Assembly: GCA_021156365.1 (NCBI GenBank)
Contig: JAJNDK010000001.1
Span: 186,001 to 250,000 of the forward strand
From: Bacteroidota bacterium
GTDB taxonomy: Bacteria; Bacteroidota; Bacteroidia; B-17B0; Aurantibacillaceae
DNA: 64,000 nucleotides
Reading direction: 5' to 3'
This document shows positions 17,596 through 26,084 of the stretch, piece after piece. The notes beneath the pieces are model-generated. The model was not told where the DNA came from, made no database searches, and was given only the letters and a program-made list of their open reading frames with translations. Position 1 is the first letter of the stretch; each line of letters begins with the position of its first letter. A program made the position numbers and the translations under genes.

Positions 17596-19644
17596 ATGAA
17601 TGCAAACCCGGTCTTTTTCTTTTTCAGCTTACTGTTGTTGTCGGCAAAACTTATCGGCCAGTCGCCACAAATGGATTCGCTGAACCTGGCCCTGAAGAAT
17701 GCAAAACATGATACAAGCCGTGTACATTGCCTGGTAGGTATCAGCAACGAGATCTATACTTTTTATCCCGACTCGGTGATCCCTTTGTGCGACAGAGCTA
17801 TTGCGCTTATTAATAAAAACATTCCACAAGCCAGTGAAAAGGAAAAAAGATCCTATCTGGCCGCCAAAGCGCTTGCTTTTTCTAATATAGCTTTCATTCA
17901 GGTAAATAAGGGAAACAAAGAGTCTGCTATTCATTTTTGGGAACAAAGCTTAAAAATAAGAGAAGGACTGAATGATCAGAAGGGAATTGCATCGCTGCTC
18001 AATAATATCGGTTATGTATATAATGATAACGGGAGCGCAGCCAAAGCGCTTGATTTTTATATCAGGAGCCTGAAAATACGTGAGGCAATACAGGACAAAA
18101 AGGGGATCACCAACTCTTTGCATAACATTGCAAGTATCTACCTGAGCAATGGGGATCACGCCAAAGCGATGGAGCATTACCGAAAAAACCTGAGTATACA
18201 GAAAGAGATCAACGATAAAAAAGGGATGGCCTATTCCTATCTGAATATAGGCAATCTGTTATTTAAAAAGGGAGACAAAGGGTCGGAGCTGCCGGATACT
18301 GTCAAAGCATTGGATTGTTTTCAGAAAAGTCTGGAACTGTTTGAAGAGGTTCCCTACAAACAAGGAATTGCAAAAGCCCTGAATAATATAGGTATATTGT
18401 ATCAGCTGGCTGGTATTCCAGGTTGTTCGGGATCTAAGGAAGAATGTGCAAAAAAAAGTCAATTGGCGGCAGTGGAAAATTTCCAAAAAAGTTTGAAGAT
18501 AAGTGTGGAAATTTCGAACAAGGAAGGTATTGCTTCGGCATTGAATTATATTGCCGATAGTTATTACCGGCAAAACAAGCTAAAAGAAGCTACTTTGTAC
18601 GCCAACCGGGGAATGGCCATTTCGAGGGAATTAGGATCGCCTTTACTGATCAAAACCGCAGCCAATTTACTGGTCACCCTGTATGAAAAACAGCAGGAGC
18701 CGGGTCCCGCACTGGAGATGTATAAATTATATATCCGGATGCGGGACAGCATCACTAATACGGAAAATCAAAAAGCACTTATTCATTCCGAGTTTCAGAA
18801 CGAATTCGATAAAAAAGCAGTTGCCGACAGCCTGAAGCTTGCAAAAGATAAAGAAGTATATACCCTGCAGATCGGGAACGATAAAAAACAGAAGATGTAT
18901 TTATACGTTTTGATTTTCCTGTCGCTTATTTTCGTTTTTTTTATTTATAACCGGTTTCGTTTGTCTACCCGGCAAAAAAAAGAAATTGAGCTTCAGAACA
19001 AGATTATTCTGCGATCACTGGGCGAAAAAGAAATATTGTTAAAGGAGATCCACCATCGGGTGAAAAACAATTTGCAGGTAATTTCCAGCTTACTCGGGCT
19101 TCAAAGCGAAAGTATAGAAGACAGCGCTTTAAAGAGCCTGTTCTCCGAAAGTAAGAACAAGATCAATACGATCAGCCTGATCCATCAGAAACTCTACCAA
19201 AGCAATAACCTGGCGGAAATAGATATGCAGGATTATTTCAGTAGTTTGTATAATTACATTGTGCCGCTTTTCGGGAACAGCCAGCGGGATATCCGTTTTC
19301 ATTTAACTACTTCGGATATTAAATTTGATGTCGATACTTCCGTTCCTTTGGGATTGATATTTAATGAATTGATCACCAACTCACTGAAATATGCTTTTGT
19401 CAATTCAACTACCGGCACTATCACCGTGGTGTTGGCAAAGTTAAACGACGGCATTTATTCTTTTAGTGTTCAGGATAACGGACAGGGTTTTAGTGAGCGG
19501 GTAAAGCGGCCTCAGGCATTGGGCTTGAACCTCGTAGGAATGCTGGTAACCCAGCTGAACGGAGAGTACGCTGTCGATTCCCAAAACGGAACAAAAATTA
19601 CCATTAGCTTTGAAGACACATTTACGCGTAAACAGGCAGAGTAA
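17596..19644 (+). CDS. TPR-containing sensor histidine kinase (HisKA_2 type)
   Basis: A 682-residue kinase with signal peptide MNANPVFFFFSLLLLSAKLIGQ. About six TPR units form a periplasmic sensor (about 90-400, e.g. 'ALNNIGILYQLAG'). One membrane helix follows (about 433-453, YLYVLIFLSLIFVFFIY), then a HisKA_2 dimerisation domain with EIHHRVKNNLQVISSLL (phospho-acceptor His near 485), and an HATPase domain with NELITNSLKYAF (about 590) and DNGQGF. The frame is open back to 17398, but that stretch lacks a signal, so 17596 is chosen. Its stop overlaps the start of the LytTR regulator by one base (TAATG), so they form a translationally coupled two-component pair. Confidence 0.92.
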   Translation: MNANPVFFFFSLLLLSAKLIGQSPQMDSLNLALKNAKHDTSRVHCLVGISNEIYTFYPDSVIPLCDRAIALINKNIPQASEKEKRSYLAAKALAFSNIAFIQVNKGNKESAIHFWEQSLKIREGLNDQKGIASLLNNIGYVYNDNGSAAKALDFYIRSLKIREAIQDKKGITNSLHNIASIYLSNGDHAKAMEHYRKNLSIQKEINDKKGMAYSYLNIGNLLFKKGDKGSELPDTVKALDCFQKSLELFEEVPYKQGIAKALNNIGILYQLAGIPGCSGSKEECAKKSQLAAVENFQKSLKISVEISNKEGIASALNYIADSYYRQNKLKEATLYANRGMAISRELGSPLLIKTAANLLVTLYEKQQEPGPALEMYKLYIRMRDSITNTENQKALIHSEFQNEFDKKAVADSLKLAKDKEVYTLQIGNDKKQKMYLYVLIFLSLIFVFFIYNRFRLSTRQKKEIELQNKIILRSLGEKEILLKEIHHRVKNNLQVISSLLGLQSESIEDSALKSLFSESKNKINTISLIHQKLYQSNNLAEIDMQDYFSSLYNYIVPLFGNSQRDIRFHLTTSDIKFDVDTSVPLGLIFNELITNSLKYAFVNSTTGTITVVLAKLNDGIYSFSVQDNGQGFSERVKRPQALGLNLVGMLVTQLNGEYAVDSQNGTKITISFEDTFTRKQAE

Positions 19645-20366
19645 TGAAAGTACTAATTGTAGAAGATGAAATAATTATTGCCGCCGAGCTTTCTCAGCTA
19701 TTGCAAAAGATGGGGTATACTGTCAGCGGAATGGCGGTCAATTATTCTGCTGCCGTCGCTTTTTTAACGAACGAAATGCCGGATATTGTCATGATCGATA
19801 TCAACCTCGGGGGCAGCAAAACCGGGATCGATCTGGGGAAGTATATCAACGAAACCTATAAGATCCCATTCATCTATTTAACTTCAGCTATTGATAAAAG
19901 TACGGTTGATGAGGCATTAAAAACAAAACCGGGTTCCTACCTGTTAAAACCCTTCGACAAGATCGCTATTTACTCTTCTATTGAAATAGCTTTACAAAGT
20001 AAAAGTCTGCAGCCGAACAAAACAGCCGGTGAGGAACAGGACCTGGTTATAGACAACGCTCTTTTTATAAAACAAAAGGAATTGTTTGTAAAGGTGATGC
20101 TGGACGATATTCTATACTTTAAGTCCGATAAGAATTATATTGAGGTTGTAACGGCTGATAAAATGTATCTGATCCGGTCCACTATGGTCAATTTGCTGGC
20201 AGCAGTACCTGAAGGTATTTTTGTACAATCACATAAATCGTATTCGGTTAACATCAAAAAGATCTCGGCGATCAATCAAACGATGCTGCTGATCGGCCCG
20301 GCAAAAATTCCCATCAGCGATTCCTTTCGGGAGAAACTGACCAATCGGTTAAAAACGTTTACGTAA
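19644..20366 (+). CDS. LytTR-family response regulator paired with the TPR kinase
   Basis: A 240-residue regulator. The receiver domain (1-120) has E7/D8, phospho-acceptor D52 (IVMIDINLGG), an Ile-Tyr-Leu-Thr-Ser strand and LLKPFDK. The LytTR DNA-binding domain (about 135-238) has DDILYFKSDKNYIEV and VQSHKSYSVNI. The one-base overlap with the kinase gene makes it the cognate partner. HisKA_2 kinases with cytoplasmic LytTR regulators are a common Bacteroidota pairing. The target is unknown; the neighbouring convergent TPR-phosphatase uses the same kind of sensory domain. Confidence 0.93.
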   Translation: MKVLIVEDEIIIAAELSQLLQKMGYTVSGMAVNYSAAVAFLTNEMPDIVMIDINLGGSKTGIDLGKYINETYKIPFIYLTSAIDKSTVDEALKTKPGSYLLKPFDKIAIYSSIEIALQSKSLQPNKTAGEEQDLVIDNALFIKQKELFVKVMLDDILYFKSDKNYIEVVTADKMYLIRSTMVNLLAAVPEGIFVQSHKSYSVNIKKISAINQTMLLIGPAKIPISDSFREKLTNRLKTFT

Positions 20367-20383
20367 GAATAAGGCATCTACAC

Positions 20384-22402
20384 TCAGGAAATTCTCACTC
20401 CTGAAATACAAACGTCATCCACCTGTTCCAGCTCACCGCGCCAGTCGATAAATGTTTTTTGAAGGATCTGTTGCTGCTCTTTCATCGGCAGCCCGGCTAT
20501 TGATTTTAGCAAATCCTGCAGCGGCTTGTATTTGAATTTCTTTCCTTTCGGTCCGCCAAACTGATCCGCATAACCGTCGGTAAGCGAATACACGACATCA
20601 CCTGTTTGCAATTCGAAGCGATGACTGGAAAAAGGAACGTGATCTTTATCGTGCTTGCCCACTGGCATTTTGTCCATTTCCAGCTCGATGAGCTCTTTCA
20701 CGCCCGATGGATTTGCTCTGACGATCCAGACCGGGTTGTAGGCGCAACTGTAATGCAATACTTTATTCACAAAATCAAAACCGGTCAGTGTGCAATCCAT
20801 TCCGTCTTTTCCACCTTCCGTGCTGCCGTCTTCTGCCAGCGAACCGATAATTTTCCGGCGGGTATGTGTAAGGATCTCTCCGGTTACATTCAGATCTTTT
20901 TCATTGATCGCTTCGTTCAGAAAGGTAATATTCAGAAGGCTCATAAAAGCGCCCGGAACTCCATGACCGGTACTGTCGGCAACTACCAGTGCAAATGTGC
21001 CGTTCTTCAGCGGCGAAGCCCAGTAGAAATCACCGGACACAATGTCTTTCGGCATGAACAGGACAAAATAATCTTTCAGGTTCTCGCGGAGCAGATTGTC
21101 GGAGGCTAGCAGAGCGCTCTGGATACGTTTGGCATAGGTGATCGAGTCGATGATCTCTTTGTTCTTTTCTTCGATCGTATGGTTTTTAAGGGTAATGAGC
21201 TTGTTTTTTTCTTCCAGCAATTTGTTGTTCCTGCTTTTCTGAATAAAGCTGAATGCCAGGAAACCCAGTAATACGACCACCAGTGCAAAGCCGATAATGA
21301 ACACATTCCGCTGCGATTTCTGGCTATCGATCTCCAGGTCCGAAACCTGCTTTTCCTTGTTCAACAGCTCGATCTCTTTTTCTTTTTTCTCTGTTTCGAA
21401 TTTTGTGTTCAGCTCGTTCATTTGTTTCATATTTGACTCATTGAGCAGCGAATCATTGGTAGCATCGTATTTCAGGTAATACGACAGGGCAGAGGCCGGG
21501 TCTTTTTTGGCGACGTAGAGATCGTAAAAACTTTTGTACATCATTCGCTCCAGGTCCTTATTCTTCATTTCTGTCGCGATCGCGAGGCCTTCGTTCAGGT
21601 ATTCCTGCGCTTGTGCAAATTTTCCCTGTTTGATATAAGCGGAGCCGATGTTCTCGTCCACGCGGGTTATATTTTCTTTGTCGTTGAAACGAAGCGAAAT
21701 GGCCCGCGAGGCGAAATAATTTTTCAGCGCTTTGTCGTATTCATTCAGGTAAAAATAAGCAGCTCCTGTATTAGAAAGGCTGGCTGCGTAAGTAATTGAA
21801 TCTCCTGCAAGGCGAAAATACTCGGTGGTCTTTTCGAAATAATCGACCGCTGTTCTGAAATCGCCACGACCGGCGTAAACCACACCTATGTTGGAGTTGA
21901 AACGTGCCAGGAGGCCAATAATTTTCGCATCCACTTTGTTCTTCGGCAGCTCGTTCGCTTTCGCAATGCCCGTTTTGAAATATTCGATGGCTTCGTCCTG
22001 CTTGTTGAGCCGGAGCGATACGGAACCCAGCATATTATACGTGTTCACTGCATCGTATGGTCTGATGGAATCCGCCGGGATTTTGAGAACTTCCGAACAG
22101 GCATCCACAGCTTCCTTGTATTTTCCCATCAGCAGATACGCATTCCCAACGCTGATCCATACACGTGCGATGACAGGTTTTTTGTTCGTTTTCTTTGCCA
22201 CTTTAAGTGCTTCCTGCGCAATGGACAAAAAATCGTCCAGCATTCCGGTTCTTCTGAAATAATCAGCTTTCCGAAGCAGGCTGTCGGTCAGCACAGTTTG
22301 ATCTTTAATGGAAGACAAGGTCCGGAGAATGGAATCTGTTTTCTGTGAATAAATGTTGGTAATAATCGAGACGAAGAAAAGAGCGGCGATACATTTTTTC
22401 AT
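20384..22402 (-). CDS. TPR-containing SpoIIE-family phosphatase
   Basis: A 672-residue protein with signal peptide MKKCIAALFFVSIITNIYSQ. Five or six TPR units form a periplasmic domain (about 60-310). One membrane helix (about 368-390, IIGFALVVVLLGFLAFSFI) is followed by a coiled coil and SITYAKRIQSALLA. The SpoIIE phosphatase domain (about 450-670) has KDIVSGDFYWASP, VADSTGHGVPGAF and SLTDGYADQFGG. The plan is that of a transmembrane receptor phosphatase: TPR outside, PP2C inside. It is convergent with the TPR-kinase/LytTR pair, with 17 bp between stops. Confidence 0.92.
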   Translation of the reverse strand: MKKCIAALFFVSIITNIYSQKTDSILRTLSSIKDQTVLTDSLLRKADYFRRTGMLDDFLSIAQEALKVAKKTNKKPVIARVWISVGNAYLLMGKYKEAVDACSEVLKIPADSIRPYDAVNTYNMLGSVSLRLNKQDEAIEYFKTGIAKANELPKNKVDAKIIGLLARFNSNIGVVYAGRGDFRTAVDYFEKTTEYFRLAGDSITYAASLSNTGAAYFYLNEYDKALKNYFASRAISLRFNDKENITRVDENIGSAYIKQGKFAQAQEYLNEGLAIATEMKNKDLERMMYKSFYDLYVAKKDPASALSYYLKYDATNDSLLNESNMKQMNELNTKFETEKKEKEIELLNKEKQVSDLEIDSQKSQRNVFIIGFALVVVLLGFLAFSFIQKSRNNKLLEEKNKLITLKNHTIEEKNKEIIDSITYAKRIQSALLASDNLLRENLKDYFVLFMPKDIVSGDFYWASPLKNGTFALVVADSTGHGVPGAFMSLLNITFLNEAINEKDLNVTGEILTHTRRKIIGSLAEDGSTEGGKDGMDCTLTGFDFVNKVLHYSCAYNPVWIVRANPSGVKELIELEMDKMPVGKHDKDHVPFSSHRFELQTGDVVYSLTDGYADQFGGPKGKKFKYKPLQDLLKSIAGLPMKEQQQILQKTFIDWRGELEQVDDVCISGVRIS

Positions 22403-22659
22403 ATACTTGTTTAAGGGTTTTCTAATATACTACTTTTAACAAAAAGAGGGTATTGATCCCGATATTTTATTTGAACAGAAAGGATTGACTTGTTTGTGTA
22501 TGTCAGCCCGAATGTACTAATCTCATTGAGTTATTTGACATATCAGATTTACCTATAATTTATATTATGTTAAATAGATATTAAACTCCGTAGCTTATTT
22601 TAATGCTTGGGCCTGTCACTTGTTTAGGTTCCAATTTATCAGTAATCGCGTTTCGCTAT
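22403..22659. other. Intergenic gap, AT-rich, nothing recognised
   Basis: The 257-nt gap between the start of the TPR-phosphatase gene and the end of the next minus-strand gene is AT-rich. I see no ORF above a few codons, no strong hairpin and no RNA gene. It presumably holds the phosphatase promoter. Confidence 0.4.
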
Positions 22660-23088
22660 CTACCACCTCGCAATTATGCGCTCTGCAATTTTGTATAAGG
22701 AACTATCTGCAGCATAGGCATCCGAACTGTTAACTGTAATGATAGGAGATCTATCCGTATAAAAAAACAAATCATATGAATCACTGGTACCGTCAGTGTA
22801 GAAAACCCAAAACGTAGTATAACCGCTTCTGGCCCTGACATCGTAATCTTCTAATAAGGTTTCACTCTGGATATGATCCGTGATTTTTTTTAGATCTTCT
22901 TCTTGCGAGACCTCAAACCTCTCATTATCTTTTAATATACCTACTCCTCCATCCATTATAATGATCTTCGAAACGGCTTTGTCGATTTTTAATTTTTTCG
23001 GAACCGTTTTTTTACTGTTAGAATAAGCAGCAATTGCTAATACTATTAGAAATAAGACAAAAATAATACCTCCAAGTTTATATTTCAT
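22660..23088 (-). CDS. Hypothetical membrane-anchored protein
   Basis: A 142-residue protein. The N-terminal helix MKYKLGGIIFVLFLIVLAIAAY anchors it, or serves as an uncleaved signal. It is followed by a charged linker and a small alpha/beta domain (AVSKIIIMDGGVG, GYTTFWVFYTDGTSDSYDLFFY). I do not recognise the family. The base composition is more AT-rich than that of its neighbours, and it stands alone. It is a real gene by its ordered signal-linker-domain plan, but I assign no function. Confidence 0.65.
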   Translation of the reverse strand: MKYKLGGIIFVLFLIVLAIAAYSNSKKTVPKKLKIDKAVSKIIIMDGGVGILKDNERFEVSQEEDLKKITDHIQSETLLEDYDVRARSGYTTFWVFYTDGTSDSYDLFFYTDRSPIITVNSSDAYAADSSLYKIAERIIARW

Positions 23089-23181
23089 ATTTAAAGGTTT
23101 TATCGAACTATTGATTTTAAACGTATTTTATCTCTTACATTTCCCGTAAATAATTCAGATTGCAGCAACATGGTTGAAAAT

Positions 23182-23216
23182 ATTGGTTCAGGAAAAGCAC
23201 TTGTTCCTGAACCAAT
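23182..23216. repeat. Perfect 13-bp inverted repeat
   Basis: ATTGGTTCAGGAA, a 9-nt spacer, then TTCCTGAACCAAT. It is a strong hairpin without a T-run on the plus strand and with only ATTTTC on the minus strand, so it is not a classic terminator. It lies 94 nt upstream of the minus-strand small membrane protein gene and 192 nt upstream of the DUF1028 remnant. It could be a protein-binding site or a structured leader. Confidence 0.6.
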
Positions 23217-23370
23217 AACAAATTTGGCTGCTATTGATAAATCCATTTTTTAAATCTGCTATTGTAATTTGACCCTTATTGGGTAAATGTATTAAAGCAA
23301 GTGGAATATGTAAAACAAGTTCCCAAATCAAACAATTTTTGATCGGATTGGGTGTTTTTTACCAAAAAAG

Positions 23371-23401
23371 TTGCCATTATCGACAAAGTTACTAATATTT
23401 G
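23371..23401 (+). promoter_or_regulatory. Possible promoter of the truncated DUF1028 gene
   Basis: TTG (23371-23373), a 19-nt spacer, and TAATATTTG (23393-23401) resemble the Bacteroidota -33/-7 pair with one extra base in the -7 box. The ATG of the truncated gene lies 6 nt downstream. Confidence 0.35.
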
Positions 23402-23407
23402 CTCTTA

Positions 23408-23560
23408 ATGAATACTAATCCATTCCCTTCCATGAGCGCAGCAAAATTCCTTCTTATTGCCCTCCTGTTTGCAACATCACTCCCTGCCCAGGACACCTTT
23501 TCAATTGTAGCTGTTGACTCCACTACCGGCGAAGTTGGAAGTGCCGGAGCATCCTGCTAA
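23408..23560 (+). pseudogene. Truncated DUF1028 gene (5' end only)
   Basis: ATG at 23408 opens a 50-codon frame. It starts MNTNPFPSMSAAKFLLIA and runs through a signal peptide ending LPAQ to DTFSIVAVDSTTGEVGSAGASC, followed at once by TAA. The mature part matches the first strand block of the DUF1028 family (secreted Ntn-hydrolase-like proteins of about 300 residues in this phylum), which normally continues after GASC. The other 80% of the gene is missing. The stop lies 3 nt before the end of the convergent TonB receptor gene, so a deletion or rearrangement joined the two. A contig misjoin is also possible. Confidence 0.7.
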
Positions 23561-23563
23561 ACC

Positions 23564-26032
23564 TTAGAACTTAAAATTCCAGGTCACACTCGGTAAAACC
23601 GGGAACAGGGAAACCTGTTTGGCCTGCACGTTAAATGTTCCGTTGGTAATATCCCCGCCCGAGTCGAAATACAGGAAATAAGGGTTCATCCGGTTATACA
23701 CATTGAACACACTGAACGCCCAACTCGTTTCATAATGTTTGCACCAGGATTTCGGGACTTGTATGGTAGAAATGTCTTTTCCCTTTTTTGCATACCGTGC
23801 TTCGAGCCGTTTTTTTCGTCTGGCCATTTGTTTGGCCCGGTCAGGCGTAAACGTGGCCGAAATATCCATCCGGTGATACGGCTTGAAGCGATACGAATTC
23901 CGCTCGCCATACTGCACCGCTACCGATTGCTCAAAGTAATACAGTGAATTGGGCAGTGTGCCGGTGTTCCCTGTAGAAAATACCCAAACAGCCGAAAAAT
24001 TCCAGCGAGGGCTCAGCTCATACATCGTTACTACCGATACATCATGGCGCCTGTCGTACTTGGCATAAAAGGTTTTCCCGAGGTTGATCTCCGGGAACGT
24101 ACGCTTTGTCCATGATAAGGTATACCCGATCCAACCGGTAAATTTCCCTTCGCGTTTTTTTATAAAGAATTCTGCTCCGTAGGCTTTTCCTGTTCCGAAT
24201 GTAAAAGTATTGTCCGGATTGTCTTTTACGTTATCATCCGGAGTTGCTCCTTCTTTGTATTCGATCAGGTTCTTCATATCCTTGTAGTACGCTTCCACCG
24301 AGCTCTCGAACATGTCGTTTTTGAAATTCTGAAAATACCCGATAGCATACTGCGAGCCGGTCTGTGGTTTTATCACGTCCGTGCTGGGCATCCACACATC
24401 CGTAGGCAGCGAAACGGATGAGAGACTCGCCAGGTGCACATATTGTTTGTTGTAGGTATAGCTTGCTTTTAAAGAAGATGCTTTACCGAGCTTGTAGCGC
24501 ATGGACAAACGTGGCTCGAGTCCGTTATAATCTTTTATTTTTTTTCCGGGCGCATAATAAACCGTGTCCGTAATTTTCGAATACTCATTTTTCTTATACC
24601 GTGTGAAAGGTCCTACTTGTGCAAAATAACCGAAACGCAGACCCGCATGTACCTGGAAATTTTCCGTTATCTCCACATCGTCGCCAAAATAAGCCTGAGC
24701 TTCGTGGCAATACAGCTTGATCACTTCCCCCAGATCGAAGTTTACATCGCCCTGTTTGGCCGATGCGGTAGTGGGAATAAAATTATGAAACGTGTAATTT
24801 ATTCCAAAACGCATGGTATGCCGCGCATTTGGGAAATAAGAAAAATCATGTTTCAGATTGTAATCCCGCACACCGGAAAACAATTTGAATTCAAAATCGT
24901 CCTGGATGGCGCCAAGGGTAAAATCATAATAACTGAAAATAGCGGAAGTATTGGAAAACAGTTTTTCTCCGTAGATATGGTTCCATCGCAATGATGCCGT
25001 TGCATTTCCCCAGGGAACGTTGATATTGAAGCCGGCATCCGCATCTTTGAAATTGAATACATCCCTTCCGAAATAGCCGCTCAGCATCAGTTTGTTCTTT
25101 TTGTTGATCTGGTAATTGAACTTGGTATTCAGATCGTAGAAATAATAGCTGGTTCCCTGAAAAGGAGATTTCCGCGCTTTGAAGATCGGTTTAATGATAG
25201 CGTCAATATACGTTCTTCGCGCTGAAATAATAAAAGAAGAAGTGTCTTTTTTTATCGGTCCCTGCACCGTCAGCCGGGAAGAGATCAGCCCGATACCACC
25301 ATCTACCTGCACACGTTGGTTGTTCCCTTCTTTCATGCTGATATCGAGCACAGCCGAAAGCCGCTGACCGTATTGAGCCGGCATCCCTCCTTTTATGAGG
25401 TTCACATTTTTGATCGCATCACCGTTGAATACCGAAAAGAATCCCATTAAATGAGAAGCATTGTATACTACCGCTTCATCCAGCAGGATCAGGTTTTGAT
25501 CGGGCCCCCCTCCCCTCACGTAAAATCCGGTTTGCCCATCCCCTGCCGATTTCACTCCCGGTAGCAGCTGTATAGTTTTCAGTATATCTACCTCGCCCAT
25601 AAAAGCCGGCAGTTTCTTGATCTGTTGGATGTCCAGCTGCACCGTACTCATCTGGGTGCTCTCGATATTCTCTTTTGCCTTTGCATTGATCACCACTTCT
25701 TCAGTAGTAACCGCAGCGGGATTCAGTGAGATATTCATGCTCTGGTTTTTGTCCAGCACTATTTTCTGCTCAAAGGTTTCATAACCGAGGTAAGAGCATA
25801 CCAGTGTGTAATTGCCTTTGGGTGCGCTGATAGAAAAGAAACCGTATACATTGGTTGCAATTCCTTTCGTCAGCTCTTTGAGGTACACATTGGCGCCAAT
25901 AGCCGTTTCACCATTTGATTTATCTTTTACCGTGCCGCTGATCGTGAAATTCTGTGCAAACGAACCTTGCAGGATGCAATAAAAACTGATCAGTAAAAAG
26001 AGGGACCTTGATCGTAGCACGCCATTGTTCAT
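23564..26032 (-). CDS. TonB-dependent receptor with carboxypeptidase-like regulatory domain
   Basis: An 822-residue outer-membrane receptor. The signal peptide ends near QGSFAQ. A CarboxypepD_reg-like domain follows (about 28-115, ISGTVKDKSNGETAIGANVYLKEL in type). The plug domain (about 120-230) has LLPGVKSAGDGQTGFYVRGGG and NLILLDEAVVYN. A 22-strand barrel runs to the C-terminus, which ends in the aromatic WNFKF. It would take up a ligand with energy from TonB-ExbBD. No SusD-like partner is adjacent, so it is not a typical polysaccharide locus; a siderophore, peptide or other substrate is possible. The gene is intact. Confidence 0.93.
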   Translation of the reverse strand: MNNGVLRSRSLFLLISFYCILQGSFAQNFTISGTVKDKSNGETAIGANVYLKELTKGIATNVYGFFSISAPKGNYTLVCSYLGYETFEQKIVLDKNQSMNISLNPAAVTTEEVVINAKAKENIESTQMSTVQLDIQQIKKLPAFMGEVDILKTIQLLPGVKSAGDGQTGFYVRGGGPDQNLILLDEAVVYNASHLMGFFSVFNGDAIKNVNLIKGGMPAQYGQRLSAVLDISMKEGNNQRVQVDGGIGLISSRLTVQGPIKKDTSSFIISARRTYIDAIIKPIFKARKSPFQGTSYYFYDLNTKFNYQINKKNKLMLSGYFGRDVFNFKDADAGFNINVPWGNATASLRWNHIYGEKLFSNTSAIFSYYDFTLGAIQDDFEFKLFSGVRDYNLKHDFSYFPNARHTMRFGINYTFHNFIPTTASAKQGDVNFDLGEVIKLYCHEAQAYFGDDVEITENFQVHAGLRFGYFAQVGPFTRYKKNEYSKITDTVYYAPGKKIKDYNGLEPRLSMRYKLGKASSLKASYTYNKQYVHLASLSSVSLPTDVWMPSTDVIKPQTGSQYAIGYFQNFKNDMFESSVEAYYKDMKNLIEYKEGATPDDNVKDNPDNTFTFGTGKAYGAEFFIKKREGKFTGWIGYTLSWTKRTFPEINLGKTFYAKYDRRHDVSVVTMYELSPRWNFSAVWVFSTGNTGTLPNSLYYFEQSVAVQYGERNSYRFKPYHRMDISATFTPDRAKQMARRKKRLEARYAKKGKDISTIQVPKSWCKHYETSWAFSVFNVYNRMNPYFLYFDSGGDITNGTFNVQAKQVSLFPVLPSVTWNFKF

Positions 26033-26084
26033 TGGAGTGATAAAAGTACGAAATAGTCTTTGAATATAGCCCGGCTACCCTTTC

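Noticed and set aside
23171-23254. A 27-codon frame starting MVENIGSGKALVPEP
   Set aside because: It only reads through the 13-bp inverted repeat, is very short and has no family or promoter support.
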